Part shown: in pieces, positions 37,402 to 45,013 of the stretch | Numbering within the stretch: the first letter of the stretch is position 1 | Layout of the letters: every line of letters starts with the position of its first letter | The notes under the pieces: generated by a model | What the model was told of the DNA's origin: nothing | Seen by the model: the letters and a program-made list of their open reading frames with translations, nothing else | Databases searched by the model: none | Position numbers and translations under genes: made by a program | IMG/VR virus record: IMGVR_UViG_3300009182_000106 | Location: 1 to 45,013 of that record | DNA length: 45,013 bases | Source: a virus | Direction: 5' to 3' (one strand)

Positions 37402-39036
37402 TTAAATTGCTATAGCAGGTGCATTTAAATTAATAAAAGAACGATCTTGATTTATAGGTGGCATACCCATCACAGTAGATTGATTAGTATTATTGACCAC
37501 GTTATTAGGTGCAAGAACAACATTATTATTATCTCCTGCTTCTTTACCACTCATATTATCAACACTTAATTTATTTAAATCAACATTTTGTTTAGGTTTA
37601 GGTAAACCTTTTTTATCAGACAAAGGTTTTATAGTTTCAGGATTTGCAAGTAATGTGCCCATTGCAAGATCGCCATCCATTGCACCAGTCATACTAAAAC
37701 CAGTTTGTTGGGTTTCTTCATTTACTTGATTTGCTAATTTCTTACCTTCTTCTGTTTTAGCAACGCCTGTAGCAGCAACAGTTGCAGCTGCACCTCCTAC
37801 AGCAACACCACCTGCAACCGCTGTTCCTGCACCTGCAGCTCCAACAGCAGTTTCTCCTGCACCAAATAACATTCTACCAATACTACCACCAATTCTACCT
37901 ATTGCGCCCATTATACTTGATACAGCACTTATTATAGTTGATATTAAACTCATTATCATAGAACCCAAAAATGCTAAAATAGGAATAATAGTTACTTTCA
38001 TAATATTACCAAAAATACCTGTACTTTTACCAGAACTTTCCGTTGTTTTTGTAAAAGAAGATAAACTAGAACCTAAACTTTTAAAACTACTACCAATACT
38101 ACCTACAAATCCAAAAGCAGATTTACCTACTCCAATTATACTTTTACCAAATCCAAATATCTCTTTACCCATTAAACGGAATTGATTATATGCGGCACCT
38201 ATTGTTTGAGCAAAAGGCCCCTGTTCATTATCTCTGCCTGACAACATGCCAGCTTTTTCTTTTCTATCTTGTAATTTCTTTTGATCTTCTGTAAGTTGTT
38301 TTTCTTTATTAATAAGTCTTTCTTGTGTTGTATCATGTATGAAATCTTTTCCTTTTGCTTCTTTTATTTCTCTATTTAATTGTTTTTCTTCTAATTTTAA
38401 TCTTTTTTCTTCTGCTAATATTTGTAATTTTTCTATTCTTTCTTGTTCAAATGTTTTAATTTCTAATTTTTGATTTTTTTCATCAAGATAAGTATTGATA
38501 CCACGTTCTCTTAATATATCTCTTTCTATTAGTAATTCTTTTTTCTTATTTTCTTTATCAATTTTATTTTTGTTATATAATTCTGATAGTCTATCAATAC
38601 TTGAACTTAATTCTTCACTGAAAGATTTGATATCCAAACCAACAGATTTCATAGCTTCAAGTTTTTCCATTCCTTTATCTTTATTTTCATCATCACTAGA
38701 TTGTAATAGACTTATTATATTTTTTAATTCAGATTCAATAGGTAAAAATTCTTTAAAAGCCGCTTGAGTTATATTGTTTATTTCACCAGTAACTGCTTTT
38801 AACATAGATTTACCTAAATCAACTATTTCTTTTGTACCAATATTTTTATTTTGAGATTCAGCAAGTTTTTTAATTCCTTGGACAACTTCAAGATTATATT
38901 TTGGTAATGTTTGTTTTACTTCAACAACATCTTGTTGTGTAGCTTCTTGTTTGGCCTGCATTTTGTCAATCTTTTTAACAAATGTAGAACCTAATGCACC
39001 AACCAGTTTATTTGAATCGTCTAAGAAATCGGCCAT
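37402..39036 (-). CDS. Tail tape measure protein
   Basis: The 544-residue protein has a helical N-terminal half with long coiled coils (about 140-270), a central hydrophobic Gly/Ser/Ala-rich region (about 290-425, including G-G-S-I-G-R-M-L-F-G-A-G) and a polar C-terminus ending P-P-I-N-Q-D-R-S-F-I. This layout is typical of tape measures; T4 gp29 has 590 residues. It sets tail length inside the tube. It is the last gene of the minus-strand operon, downstream of the frameshifting gene 26, as expected for a chaperone-tape measure pair. Confidence 0.72.
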   Translation of the reverse strand: MADFLDDSNKLVGALGSTFVKKIDKMQAKQEATQQDVVEVKQTLPKYNLEVVQGIKKLAESQNKNIGTKEIVDLGKSMLKAVTGEINNITQAAFKEFLPIESELKNIISLLQSSDDENKDKGMEKLEAMKSVGLDIKSFSEELSSSIDRLSELYNKNKIDKENKKKELLIERDILRERGINTYLDEKNQKLEIKTFEQERIEKLQILAEEKRLKLEEKQLNREIKEAKGKDFIHDTTQERLINKEKQLTEDQKKLQDRKEKAGMLSGRDNEQGPFAQTIGAAYNQFRLMGKEIFGFGKSIIGVGKSAFGFVGSIGSSFKSLGSSLSSFTKTTESSGKSTGIFGNIMKVTIIPILAFLGSMIMSLISTIISAVSSIMGAIGRIGGSIGRMLFGAGETAVGAAGAGTAVAGGVAVGGAAATVAATGVAKTEEGKKLANQVNEETQQTGFSMTGAMDGDLAMGTLLANPETIKPLSDKKGLPKPKQNVDLNKLSVDNMSGKEAGDNNNVVLAPNNVVNNTNQSTVMGMPPINQDRSFINLNAPAIAI

Positions 39037-39040
39037 TTAA

Positions 39041-39328
39041 TTATTTTGTTTCTTCTGTTAATGATTGACTATTTTCAGTATTAATCTTTTCTTTAGTACG
39101 ACCGTACGAAGTAATACCTAATACAGCACCCATAGCAATATGAAAGAAACCCGCACCTTGTAATGTTAAAGGTGCCCATTGAGTAAATACTATATGTTTT
39201 AAATAAGTTGCTTGTGCTACATTCCATAAAATAGGAAACAACACAAAATCACATAAACAAACAAATAGATACAACCAACCCATAAGTGGTCGCCATAATC
39301 CTTTTATATCTTCTTTATATTTACTCAT
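39041..39328 (-). CDS. Holin-like membrane protein
   Basis: The 95-residue protein has G-L-W-R-P-L-M-G-W-L-Y, a membrane span at about 14-36, then L-Q-G-A-G-F-F-H-I-A-M-G-A-V-L-G (57-72) as a second span and a charged tail. The R-P-L and Y-G-R-T elements match the GTA-type three-TM holin group, as in the 6307 gene. A GGGAG site lies upstream. Its position between gene 26 and the tape measure is odd for a holin; a tail-associated membrane role is possible. Confidence 0.6.
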   Translation of the reverse strand: MSKYKEDIKGLWRPLMGWLYLFVCLCDFVLFPILWNVAQATYLKHIVFTQWAPLTLQGAGFFHIAMGAVLGITSYGRTKEKINTENSQSLTEETK

Positions 39329-39331
39329 TAC

Positions 39332-39514
39332 TTATTTCTCCCTTTGTTTTCTATCGTTTTCTTCTTTAATATAATTAACCAACAACGCAACATATATATC
39401 ACGTTCCCATGGCAACATATTTTCAATCTCAGTTAATGAATATTTATGATGTTGCATCAGCGCAAAATTGGTTTCAAAGTAGGCCTCTAGCGTATTGTGG
39501 GCGAGGCCAATTCG
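39332..39514 (-). CDS. 26: -1 frame extension of gene 26 (frameshift product)
   Basis: This frame is open for 60 codons after the shift at 39514 and stops at 39332. It encodes G-L-A-H-N-T-L-E-A-Y-F, then L-M-Q-H-H-K-Y-S-L-T-E and M-L-P-W-E-R-D-I-Y-V-A, motifs I associate with a protein next to gene 26 in marine T4-like phages. No ribosome site precedes its internal ATG, so I read it as the tail of a 297-residue frameshift product. The expected role is recruitment of the tape measure during tail assembly, as with lambda gpG-GT. The next gene begins 3 nt later. Confidence 0.75.
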   Translation of the reverse strand, partial: RIGLAHNTLEAYFETNFALMQHHKYSLTEIENMLPWERDIYVALLVNYIKEENDRKQREK

Positions 39515-39520
39515 AAAAAA
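39482..39520 (-). other. Programmed -1 ribosomal frameshift site
   Basis: On the minus strand, T-TTT-TTC (39520-39514) lies in the gene 26 zero frame as a perfect slippery heptamer. After a 5-nt spacer, GGCCTC (39508-39503) pairs with GAGGCC (39487-39482), a GC-rich 6-bp stem in AT-rich DNA. The 15-nt loop contains most of the zero-frame stop. All three classical elements have standard spacing. Confidence 0.85.
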
Positions 39521-40224
39521 TCTGCTATTCCTGATAAAGTAACTTTATTTGTTACATTTGTTTTAGGGTTGATTACTTCAACATCATGTTTCAATTTAGG
39601 CATAGTTTCAAAGAATTTTTTAATTTTATTAAATGATTCTGGTGGTAAAGAATCAATAAATTCTTTTAATTCAGTTTTTGTGCTATCTTTTGCAGGATAT
39701 ATCTTTTCTCCTTCAAAAATATGATCAATACAATCTATTAAGATAGTAAATACTTTATCAATTTCTAATGTTTCTATACCTTTACCCACATCATAATTAT
39801 TTAACGTAGGATATCTTAATACTAAACCCAAGTTTCTTTTTTCATCAACTATTATTTTATTAGTATGATCATCATCAACTTGAACTTCAACTTTAGTTAA
39901 ATCAACTTCAGCTTCAGCATAAGTTTTACCATCATCAGGACATATAGTTTTAAATCTAGCAATCTCTGATACAGATTTTGCACGAATATTTAAAAAGATA
40001 TACTCAACATCAAATATTGGTAATTGTTCTATTTTTAATATATCAAATGTACAAGCATTAATAACTTCTTTTAAAGCATTAACCATTTGTTTATTATCAC
40101 CTGTTTCAAGTGCTATAAACAGTATTTTTTCTTCTTTAACAAGAAATGGTCTGTATTTGATTTTTTTATCTTCTGATGGTAACGTCAATTCATACGTTGG
40201 CACATCAACTCTTGGTAACGCCAT
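39487..40224 (-). CDS. 26: Baseplate hub / tail assembly chaperone, gp26-like
   Basis: The 245-residue zero-frame protein has K-Y-R-P-F-L-V-K-E-E-K-I-L near residue 23, a central F-D-V-E-Y-I-F-L-N-I-R-A-K-S motif and C-P-D-D-G. This agrees with the gp26 family of T4-like phages. The last residues follow a frameshift site; ribosomes that shift make a 297-residue form. Short and long forms from one gene, upstream of a tape measure, are the hallmark of tail assembly chaperones. An AAAGGAG site precedes the start. Confidence 0.75.
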   Translation of the reverse strand: MALPRVDVPTYELTLPSEDKKIKYRPFLVKEEKILFIALETGDNKQMVNALKEVINACTFDILKIEQLPIFDVEYIFLNIRAKSVSEIARFKTICPDDGKTYAEAEVDLTKVEVQVDDDHTNKIIVDEKRNLGLVLRYPTLNNYDVGKGIETLEIDKVFTILIDCIDHIFEGEKIYPAKDSTKTELKEFIDSLPPESFNKIKKFFETMPKLKHDVEVINPKTNVTNKVTLSGIADFFELASPTIR

Positions 40225-40241
40225 AATTAACTCCTTTTATA

Positions 40242-41243
40242 TTATAAATTAAGTGGTGGTAAACTGCCGAATGGAGGGAATACTCTACCACCTGTAATAC
40301 CCCCAATTGGAATACGTCTTTTTAATCCTTCTAATACATCTATACCAGCACGTCTTAATTCTGGTGGTAGATTATTTAGAATGCCTCCAAAAGCACCATA
40401 TCCACTTTTAACCGAAACATCTCTAAATGCTGGATTGCCTACAGTAATTTCACCTGCTTTATCTAAGAAGTAATTAATCCAATATCTAAATGTAAATGTA
40501 ACTGTAAATGTTTGAACAGCATTTGCTTCGTAATTGTATTCAACCGGTCCAATAATTTTAGGAAATACATCATACAATTGAACAGCATAAGTTATATCAT
40601 CTCTTTCATTACGACTTGCAAATTGCCCTAGTTGATAAATGTTAACATCAGATACATAATTATCATAAAAATTATAATTGTTAGATTGATTACTATAGAT
40701 AGCCGATTGCCATAATTCAAAATAAGATCTTTCTCTTAAAAACTTATCACAATAGAATGTTGCTTGAATATCTGCTGATTTGTGGTCAAATGCAATCTTA
40801 TATGCTGGCCCATGATGTCTAATTTCTTTTGTTTGTATGTCTCTATCAGGCATAGCAATAGCAGAACAGAATGCTCTCACTCTACGACCATTTGTTGTTT
40901 GTACGGAATTCATTGTTGATGAATTTTTAAATGTAAGTTCTGATTCTTGTGTTGAATTTGAAATACCAACCTGACTTAAATCATCTATGCCTTGCAAACT
41001 ACCCAATAAACCACCTGAATTTCCTTTTGGTAAATTAAATTCAACATAAAATCTGGCTTTACGAGCAAATCCTTCTGCCTCATTAACATAAGATAGAAAA
41101 CGGCCAATAGTAGTTTCTGGATTGGCACCTGCCTGGTGTCTAAAACGTGGATCTGATTCAACGTTGTCTAATGATCTATCTCTAGGAATACCTAATCTGA
41201 TATCAAAACCACCAATACGAACACCGCCTCTTAATATTGCCAT
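40242..41243 (-). CDS. 54: Baseplate tail-tube initiator, gp54-like
   Basis: The 333-residue protein (T4 gp54 is 320) has R-F-Y-V-E-F-N-L-P near residue 64, V-R-A-F-C-S-A-I-A-M-P-D-R near residue 124, and R-S-Y-F-E-L-W-Q near residue 172, a tube-fold series shared by gp19 and gp54. The larger size and placement next to gene 26 favour gp54, which primes tube polymerisation on the gp48 cap. It overlaps the upstream stop by one base. A tail-tube paralogue is the main alternative. Confidence 0.68.
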   Translation of the reverse strand: MAILRGGVRIGGFDIRLGIPRDRSLDNVESDPRFRHQAGANPETTIGRFLSYVNEAEGFARKARFYVEFNLPKGNSGGLLGSLQGIDDLSQVGISNSTQESELTFKNSSTMNSVQTTNGRRVRAFCSAIAMPDRDIQTKEIRHHGPAYKIAFDHKSADIQATFYCDKFLRERSYFELWQSAIYSNQSNNYNFYDNYVSDVNIYQLGQFASRNERDDITYAVQLYDVFPKIIGPVEYNYEANAVQTFTVTFTFRYWINYFLDKAGEITVGNPAFRDVSVKSGYGAFGGILNNLPPELRRAGIDVLEGLKRRIPIGGITGGRVFPPFGSLPPLNL

Positions 41244-41797
41244 TAAATCATACTCCTAGATGCACGATAAACTCCTGTATCGGATGCACCAACAAATCTT
41301 TGAACTGGTAAATAACATGCAATAGCTGCTGCTTGAGCATCAATCTTTAAAAAGTTTGATCGAACATGTTTATACAAATATTTTTTGATAGTCGGCTTAA
41401 CTAATGGAATAGTTTTAACTCTACGCCAACTAACGTCAAATTTTGTAGTCGAATCTAATTTATTGTTTGTAGCCCAACGTTGCATATTTTCTAATAACCT
41501 TAATCTCAGTACAGGTGGTAAATAGTGAAAGTTTAATCCACTGAAGCCTCCTGGTATTACTTCTAATGGTAATACTAATGGAAAAGTATCATAATAAGGT
41601 AAAGTTTTTTTATATTTTGGATCATAAAAAAACATATTCAATGAACCAACATTCGGTCTTGGTGTCAATTTACCTTGTGCCATCAACTTGTTAGCACTAA
41701 TTTTATCAGCAATAGATGCAATAGAATTTTTATACCATGCAGCTGATTTTGTAGTGTCGCCTTGTTTACTAACCAGTTTATCTAAAATACTAACCAT
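41243..41797 (-). CDS. Conserved marine T4-like virion protein
   Basis: The 184-residue basic protein contains L-N-M-F-F-Y-D-P-K near residue 52, L-P-Y-Y-D-T-F-P-L-V-L-P-L, a G-G-F-S-G-L-N-F-H-Y-L-P-P motif near residue 83 and a basic C-terminal half. I know this motif set from marine T4-like structural proteins without a T4 gene name. The start has no Shine-Dalgarno site and lies close behind a late-like CATAAATA box. The gene is between gene 4 and gene 54. Confidence 0.6.
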   Translation of the reverse strand: MVSILDKLVSKQGDTTKSAAWYKNSIASIADKISANKLMAQGKLTPRPNVGSLNMFFYDPKYKKTLPYYDTFPLVLPLEVIPGGFSGLNFHYLPPVLRLRLLENMQRWATNNKLDSTTKFDVSWRRVKTIPLVKPTIKKYLYKHVRSNFLKIDAQAAAIACYLPVQRFVGASDTGVYRASRSMI

Positions 41798-41803
41798 TTA
41801 CTA

Positions 41804-41811
41804 TATTTATG
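41804..41811 (-). promoter_or_regulatory. Weak late-type promoter candidate
   Basis: CATAAATA on the minus strand differs from the consensus in the first base. The ATG at 41797 is 6 nt away and has no ribosome site, so a leaderless late transcript is possible. Chance is also possible. Confidence 0.3.
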
Positions 41812-41812
41812 T

Positions 41813-42247
41813 CTAATTATAGACACCTATATCTTTTTCAGTGAAGATTTTAAATTCTAAATCATTACCTTCACAATAGGTTTTGGCCGCTGTCCATTTA
41901 GCTTGATTTTTAATATATTCTAATTGTTCTTTTAGAAAGTAGTTTGTTTTTTTCTTAGGTGTTTTTGGTGGAAAACATTGTTTATAAGGTTTAATCTCAA
42001 CCATATATTTTTTACCAGTTTTTAACTTGAAAATAAAATCAGGAAAATATCTATGAATACGATAATCAATAGGTGAACGATAAACAATAGGTACTTCTTC
42101 ACTTGCCCAAAATTCAATTTGATCATTTTTATCTAAATAAACCATCATTCTGCGTTCAAGCATGGAACGATAGACTATTCTATTTGGATCTCCAATATAT
42201 TTTTTAGGGTTGATTGGTTTGTATATTCCTTTATAACTCTTTACCAT
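41813..42247 (-). CDS. 4: Head completion protein, gp4-like
   Basis: The 144-residue protein (T4 gp4 is 150) has Y-K-G-I-Y-K-P-I-N-P-K-K-Y, I-V-Y-R-S-M-L-E-R-R, Y-R-S-P-I-D-Y-R-I-H-R-Y-F-P-D-F and a V-E-I-K-P motif. The P-D-F ... V-E-I-K spacing is that of a nuclease-like fold, as known for gp4. T4 gp4 acts after packaging to make heads competent for tail joining. It is the first gene of the minus operon and faces gene 48 across a 45-nt gap. Confidence 0.82.
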   Translation of the reverse strand: MVKSYKGIYKPINPKKYIGDPNRIVYRSMLERRMMVYLDKNDQIEFWASEEVPIVYRSPIDYRIHRYFPDFIFKLKTGKKYMVEIKPYKQCFPPKTPKKKTNYFLKEQLEYIKNQAKWTAAKTYCEGNDLEFKIFTEKDIGVYN

Positions 42248-42253
42248 ATCACA

Positions 42254-42261
42254 TATAAATA
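42254..42261 (+). promoter_or_regulatory. T4-late-type promoter for gene 48
   Basis: An exact TATAAATA box lies in the 45-nt gap between the divergent genes 4 and 48, 31 nt before the gene 48 ATG. The leader contains AAAGG. Confidence 0.7.
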
Positions 42262-42280
42262 TTACTATTAATCATAAAGG

Positions 42281-42288
42281 TATTTATC
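42281..42288 (-). promoter_or_regulatory. Late-type promoter candidate for gene 4
   Basis: GATAAATA on the minus strand, one mismatch from consensus. It would start transcription near 42275 toward gene 4, so it faces and overlaps the plus-strand late promoter at 42254. Confidence 0.45.
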
Positions 42289-42292
42289 AACT

Positions 42293-43438
42293 ATGGGTAT
42301 ATCAGATATAGTACAAAAAAACTTAGGCAATCTTACAGGAGGCGGATTAGTAGGTATAGCAGGTGGTATTGCTGGTAGTTTATTTGATAAAGCAAAAAAT
42401 GGTATGGCACAAAATGCTGCTGCTGCCAAGATATTAAACAAATCACCATTAGAAATAGCAAATGATACAAGTCCTGTTTCTCACATGAAATCCAATCCTT
42501 ATGAATATGGAACGGCATGGTATCCTGAAAATGTACAAAATTTAGGCACAGGTCATTATATGATATTTGATATATTAGAAACTGATACAGCTTATGGTCA
42601 AATTTTTAATAGTATGAAAAAAGGTGCTAATGCAATTGCAAAATCTTTAGGTAAAGATCCCGTAGCAGATCCTGCAGGTTTATTAGAAAATAAAATGGGG
42701 ACATATAAGAATACTAGAAGTAAGGAAGCTGCTCAAGCACGAGTAGTTAAAGCATCATCAGGTATTAATGCTGGTTATGTAGGCGATAGACACAGTAGAG
42801 TTTGTGATACATTAATTTTATATACGCCGCCAGGATTAAAAACAAGTTATAATGTTTCACATGAAGGAGTAGAAGGAGGATTTTTAGCTGATCTTGCAGG
42901 AATAGGATCATTATCAGATTTAATGAGAATACCAAATGTAGCTGGTAAACTCGGAATGGAATTAGCAAGTATGGCTCTTGCGATAGTACCGGGTGCAGGA
43001 GATTTAAAGGCAGTAGTACAAAAGGTAACAGGTAGAGCAATTAATCCTAATTTAGAAATGGTGTTCAAAGGTGTACCAATGAGAGAATTTGATTACACAT
43101 TCGAATTTGCACCAAAGAATAAAAAAGAATTAGAAAGCGCACAAAAGATAATACAGAAATTTAAATATCACATGCACCCAGAAATTGGTGCAGGTAATGA
43201 TTTTATAGTGCCATCACAATTTCAAATAACTTATATGTATATGGAAAATAGAAACTCATATATTCCTAAAATTAGTAAGTGTGTATTGAAATCTATGGAC
43301 TTACAACATGGAGATGAAGGAGTATTCAGTACTTTTGCTTCTGATGCTTTTGGTGCTGCCCCAATTTATACTAAAATGACTTTAAAATTTGCTGAGACAG
43401 AGATTATGACTAAACAAACAATAAACTCAGGATTCTAA
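42293..43438 (+). CDS. 48: Baseplate tail-tube cap, gp48-like
   Basis: The 381-residue protein (T4 gp48 is 364) has an N-terminal glycine-rich helix region, S-N-P-Y-E-Y-G-T near residue 66, then V-F-K-G-V-P-M-R-E-F-D-Y-T-F-E-F-A-P near residue 260 and F-K-Y-H-M-H-P-E near residue 290. The last two are gp48 signatures. It caps the hub and joins it to the tail tube with gp54. It has a late-type promoter and is followed after one base by gene 53. Confidence 0.85.
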   Translation: MGISDIVQKNLGNLTGGGLVGIAGGIAGSLFDKAKNGMAQNAAAAKILNKSPLEIANDTSPVSHMKSNPYEYGTAWYPENVQNLGTGHYMIFDILETDTAYGQIFNSMKKGANAIAKSLGKDPVADPAGLLENKMGTYKNTRSKEAAQARVVKASSGINAGYVGDRHSRVCDTLILYTPPGLKTSYNVSHEGVEGGFLADLAGIGSLSDLMRIPNVAGKLGMELASMALAIVPGAGDLKAVVQKVTGRAINPNLEMVFKGVPMREFDYTFEFAPKNKKELESAQKIIQKFKYHMHPEIGAGNDFIVPSQFQITYMYMENRNSYIPKISKCVLKSMDLQHGDEGVFSTFASDAFGAAPIYTKMTLKFAETEIMTKQTINSGF

Positions 43439-43439
43439 T

Positions 43440-43973
43440 ATGTATTTTACATATTTTCCAAAAGGTTTATATGATCTAAAAGGTGATGGTAATGAAAAAC
43501 TAGTTACTAACTTAATGCGTAGAGTTAAAGTCAGATCAAAGATTTTAGATCAAGCAAGTTTATATGATCTATATGATGTACCAGAAGGAGAAACACCAGA
43601 GATAACATCATTAAAACATTTTGGTAGTTCTTATTATCATTGGGTAATTTTAATGACAAATAATATTACAGATAGATATTATGGATGGCCATTAACAACT
43701 TATGAATTTGAACAATATGTAAATGACAAATATAATAATCCAGATGCAATACATCATTATGAAATTGATCAATCAAGTGGTAACATATCAAGTAATGGGC
43801 CTAGTGATTATTCACATAAGATAGAAGTTAATGAGGGCACACCTTTTGCAGTATCAGTATCTAATAGAGAATACGAACAAAGAATACAAGATCAAAAGAG
43901 ACAAATCAAATTATTAAATCCAGCATACTTAACTATATTATTGGAAGAATTTGAAAACTTGATGGCAGAATAA
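43440..43973 (+). CDS. 53: Baseplate wedge subunit, gp53-like
   Basis: The 177-residue protein has Y-F-P-K-G-L-Y-D-L at the N-terminus, R-R-V-K-V-R, then F-G-S-S-Y-Y-H-W-V-I-L-M-T-N near residue 61 and D-R-Y-Y-G-W-P-L. The H-W-V-I-L and W-P motifs with this length (T4 gp53 is 196) identify the wedge protein that clamps the baseplate. The C-terminus has L-N-P-A-Y and a helix. It sits between genes 48 and the hub-like gene. Confidence 0.85.
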   Translation: MYFTYFPKGLYDLKGDGNEKLVTNLMRRVKVRSKILDQASLYDLYDVPEGETPEITSLKHFGSSYYHWVILMTNNITDRYYGWPLTTYEFEQYVNDKYNNPDAIHHYEIDQSSGNISSNGPSDYSHKIEVNEGTPFAVSVSNREYEQRIQDQKRQIKLLNPAYLTILLEEFENLMAE

Positions 43974-43974
43974 A

Positions 43975-45013
43975 ATGAGTATATATAATACACTTGATGC
44001 CAGTTCAATAAAAAAACCTGGTGCATATTATCTTTCAGATGTAAGATTAATTTCATATCGTAGTAAACAAGGTGATAGTGAACCTGATTCTATAGGTATT
44101 GATACAATGGTTGTAGATTTAAACATTTATGAAAGTATATTTAATAAAACATTATCAGGCAGTATATTAGTTGTAGATGCAAACAACGTAATAGGTAAAT
44201 TGCCGTTAACAGGTAATGAACGCCTAGAGTTTAAATTCTTTACACCATCACTATCAAAAGGTTACGATTTCACATCTAAATCAGGCAACCCAATGTACAT
44301 TTACAAAATAGAAAATAGAGCAAATATTACACCAAGAGCGCAGGCATATCTATTACATTTTTGTAGTAAAGAAATGATGACAAACGAATTAGTTGTAGTA
44401 AGTAATGCACAAACAGAATCTTATTCAAATATGGTCGCTAATATAACTAAAAATGAAGATTTCTTGGCGTCAGTAAAAGATTTTTATTTTGAACCATCAT
44501 GGGGATTACATAAACACGTATTTCCTAGAATAAGACCTTTTGATGCTATTGATACATTGTCTTTACAAACACGAAGTACAAAATTTGAAGGTGCAGGTTA
44601 TTACTTCTATGAAACATCATCAGGTTTTAATTACAGATCATTAGAATCAATGATGGCAATAGAAGGCAATACGGCACGACCTGCCTTAGCAAGATTTAGA
44701 CCTAAACCGGCCAATGTAAATCAAGGCGGTGAAAAAGACATTAAGAACGAAATGCAAATCGCAATAGAATATAGAATAGTAAATCAATTTGATACATTGA
44801 AGAATTTAAGAAATGGTATATTTGCATCTAAACTCATTACACATGATCAACTTAACAAAACATACGAAGAAACTGATTTTAGTTATCATGATGAATACGC
44901 CAATTTATTTCATTTAGAAACAGGCAAAGATGGAGTAAGAACAAACAATCAAGGTATCTTGCCGTTTTATATAAGAGAAGGACAAACATTATCTGATTAT
45001 CCTGAATCCACAT
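43975..45013 (+). CDS. Baseplate hub-like protein, 3' partial
   Basis: The frame opens at ATG 43975, one base after gene 53, and remains open to the window end (346 codons). The product has D-L-N-I-Y-E-S-I-F near residue 49, L-S-G-S-I-L-V-V-D-A, L-T-G-N-E-R-L-E-F-K-F and a central V-K-D-F-Y-F-E-P-S-W-G-L-H-K. This fits hub-type proteins of marine T4-like phages that occupy the place of gp27. The direct T4 gp27 signature is not obvious, so the match is by position and general fold pattern. Confidence 0.6.
   Translation, partial: MSIYNTLDASSIKKPGAYYLSDVRLISYRSKQGDSEPDSIGIDTMVVDLNIYESIFNKTLSGSILVVDANNVIGKLPLTGNERLEFKFFTPSLSKGYDFTSKSGNPMYIYKIENRANITPRAQAYLLHFCSKEMMTNELVVVSNAQTESYSNMVANITKNEDFLASVKDFYFEPSWGLHKHVFPRIRPFDAIDTLSLQTRSTKFEGAGYYFYETSSGFNYRSLESMMAIEGNTARPALARFRPKPANVNQGGEKDIKNEMQIAIEYRIVNQFDTLKNLRNGIFASKLITHDQLNKTYEETDFSYHDEYANLFHLETGKDGVRTNNQGILPFYIREGQTLSDYPEST

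Noticed and set aside
39332-39457. Independent small gene from the internal ATG in the gene 26 extension
   Set aside because: There is no ribosome site before that ATG, the frame is open upstream to the slippery site, and protein-like motifs continue upstream of the ATG.
1-45013. CRISPR arrays, insertion sequences, tRNA genes or integrase/attachment sites
   Set aside because: No regularly spaced repeats, transposase or integrase motifs, cloverleaf tRNA or att-like repeats were seen in the window.

Overview
The window is a contiguous piece of a strongly AT-rich T4-like myophage genome. Recognisable T4-type genes are the primase (61), the class Ia ribonucleotide reductase pair (nrdA, nrdB), RNase H, a late-transcription accessory protein (33), the helicase loader (59), the single-stranded DNA-binding protein (32), a GH24 lysozyme, head completion (4) and the baseplate and tail genes 26, 54, 48 and 53 with a tape measure. 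Many other genes resemble families I recall from marine T4-like phages of cyanobacteria and SAR11. Low GC, a circularly permuted alphaproteobacterial-type tmRNA and a lipoprotein resembling the Rickettsiales 17 kDa antigen suggest an alphaproteobacterial host, plausibly SAR11/Pelagibacter. That host assignment is inference.

Layout: 1-6148 holds virion-region genes. Several have a short N-terminal motif like the T4 capsid-targeting propeptide. 6163-10296 is a membrane and secretion cassette: a holin-like protein, two Sec-signal Ser/Thr-rich proteins (one of 697 residues), and two coiled-coil membrane proteins. 10347-16897 is a DNA-metabolism operon: primase, NrdA, NrdB, a kinase-nucleotidyltransferase fusion, a zinc ribbon, a RuvC-like resolvase and a glycosyltransferase. 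17055-22442 is dense with very small accessory genes, lipoproteins, glutaredoxin and a winged-helix protein. 22499-30815 carries RNase H, an HTH protein, a SprT-like protease, a glucosaminidase, membrane proteins, a methyltransferase-like protein and lysozyme. 30856-37352 holds peroxiredoxin, a RecB/Cas4-like nuclease, the tmRNA, genes 33-59, a secreted nuclease and gene 32. 37402-42247 is on the minus strand: gene 4, a conserved protein, gene 54, gene 26, a holin-like gene and the tape measure. 42293 to the end returns to the plus strand with genes 48, 53 and a partial hub-like gene.

Three promoter classes are visible. T4-late-like TATAAATA boxes precede virion genes and gene 32, sometimes directly after a terminator hairpin. 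Sigma70-like TTGACA-17-TATAWT promoters precede replication and accessory genes, and several place the start codon only 5-12 nt after the -10 box. Three accessory operons share a bipartite upstream element, AAGTCATTG and TATTTCTTT, whose starts are exactly 21 nt apart.

The strongest finds are the permuted two-piece tmRNA gene at 32208-32413, a textbook -1 frameshift cassette at the end of gene 26 that would add a 60-residue extension just before the tape measure gene (a tail assembly chaperone arrangement), and the three-copy bipartite promoter element.
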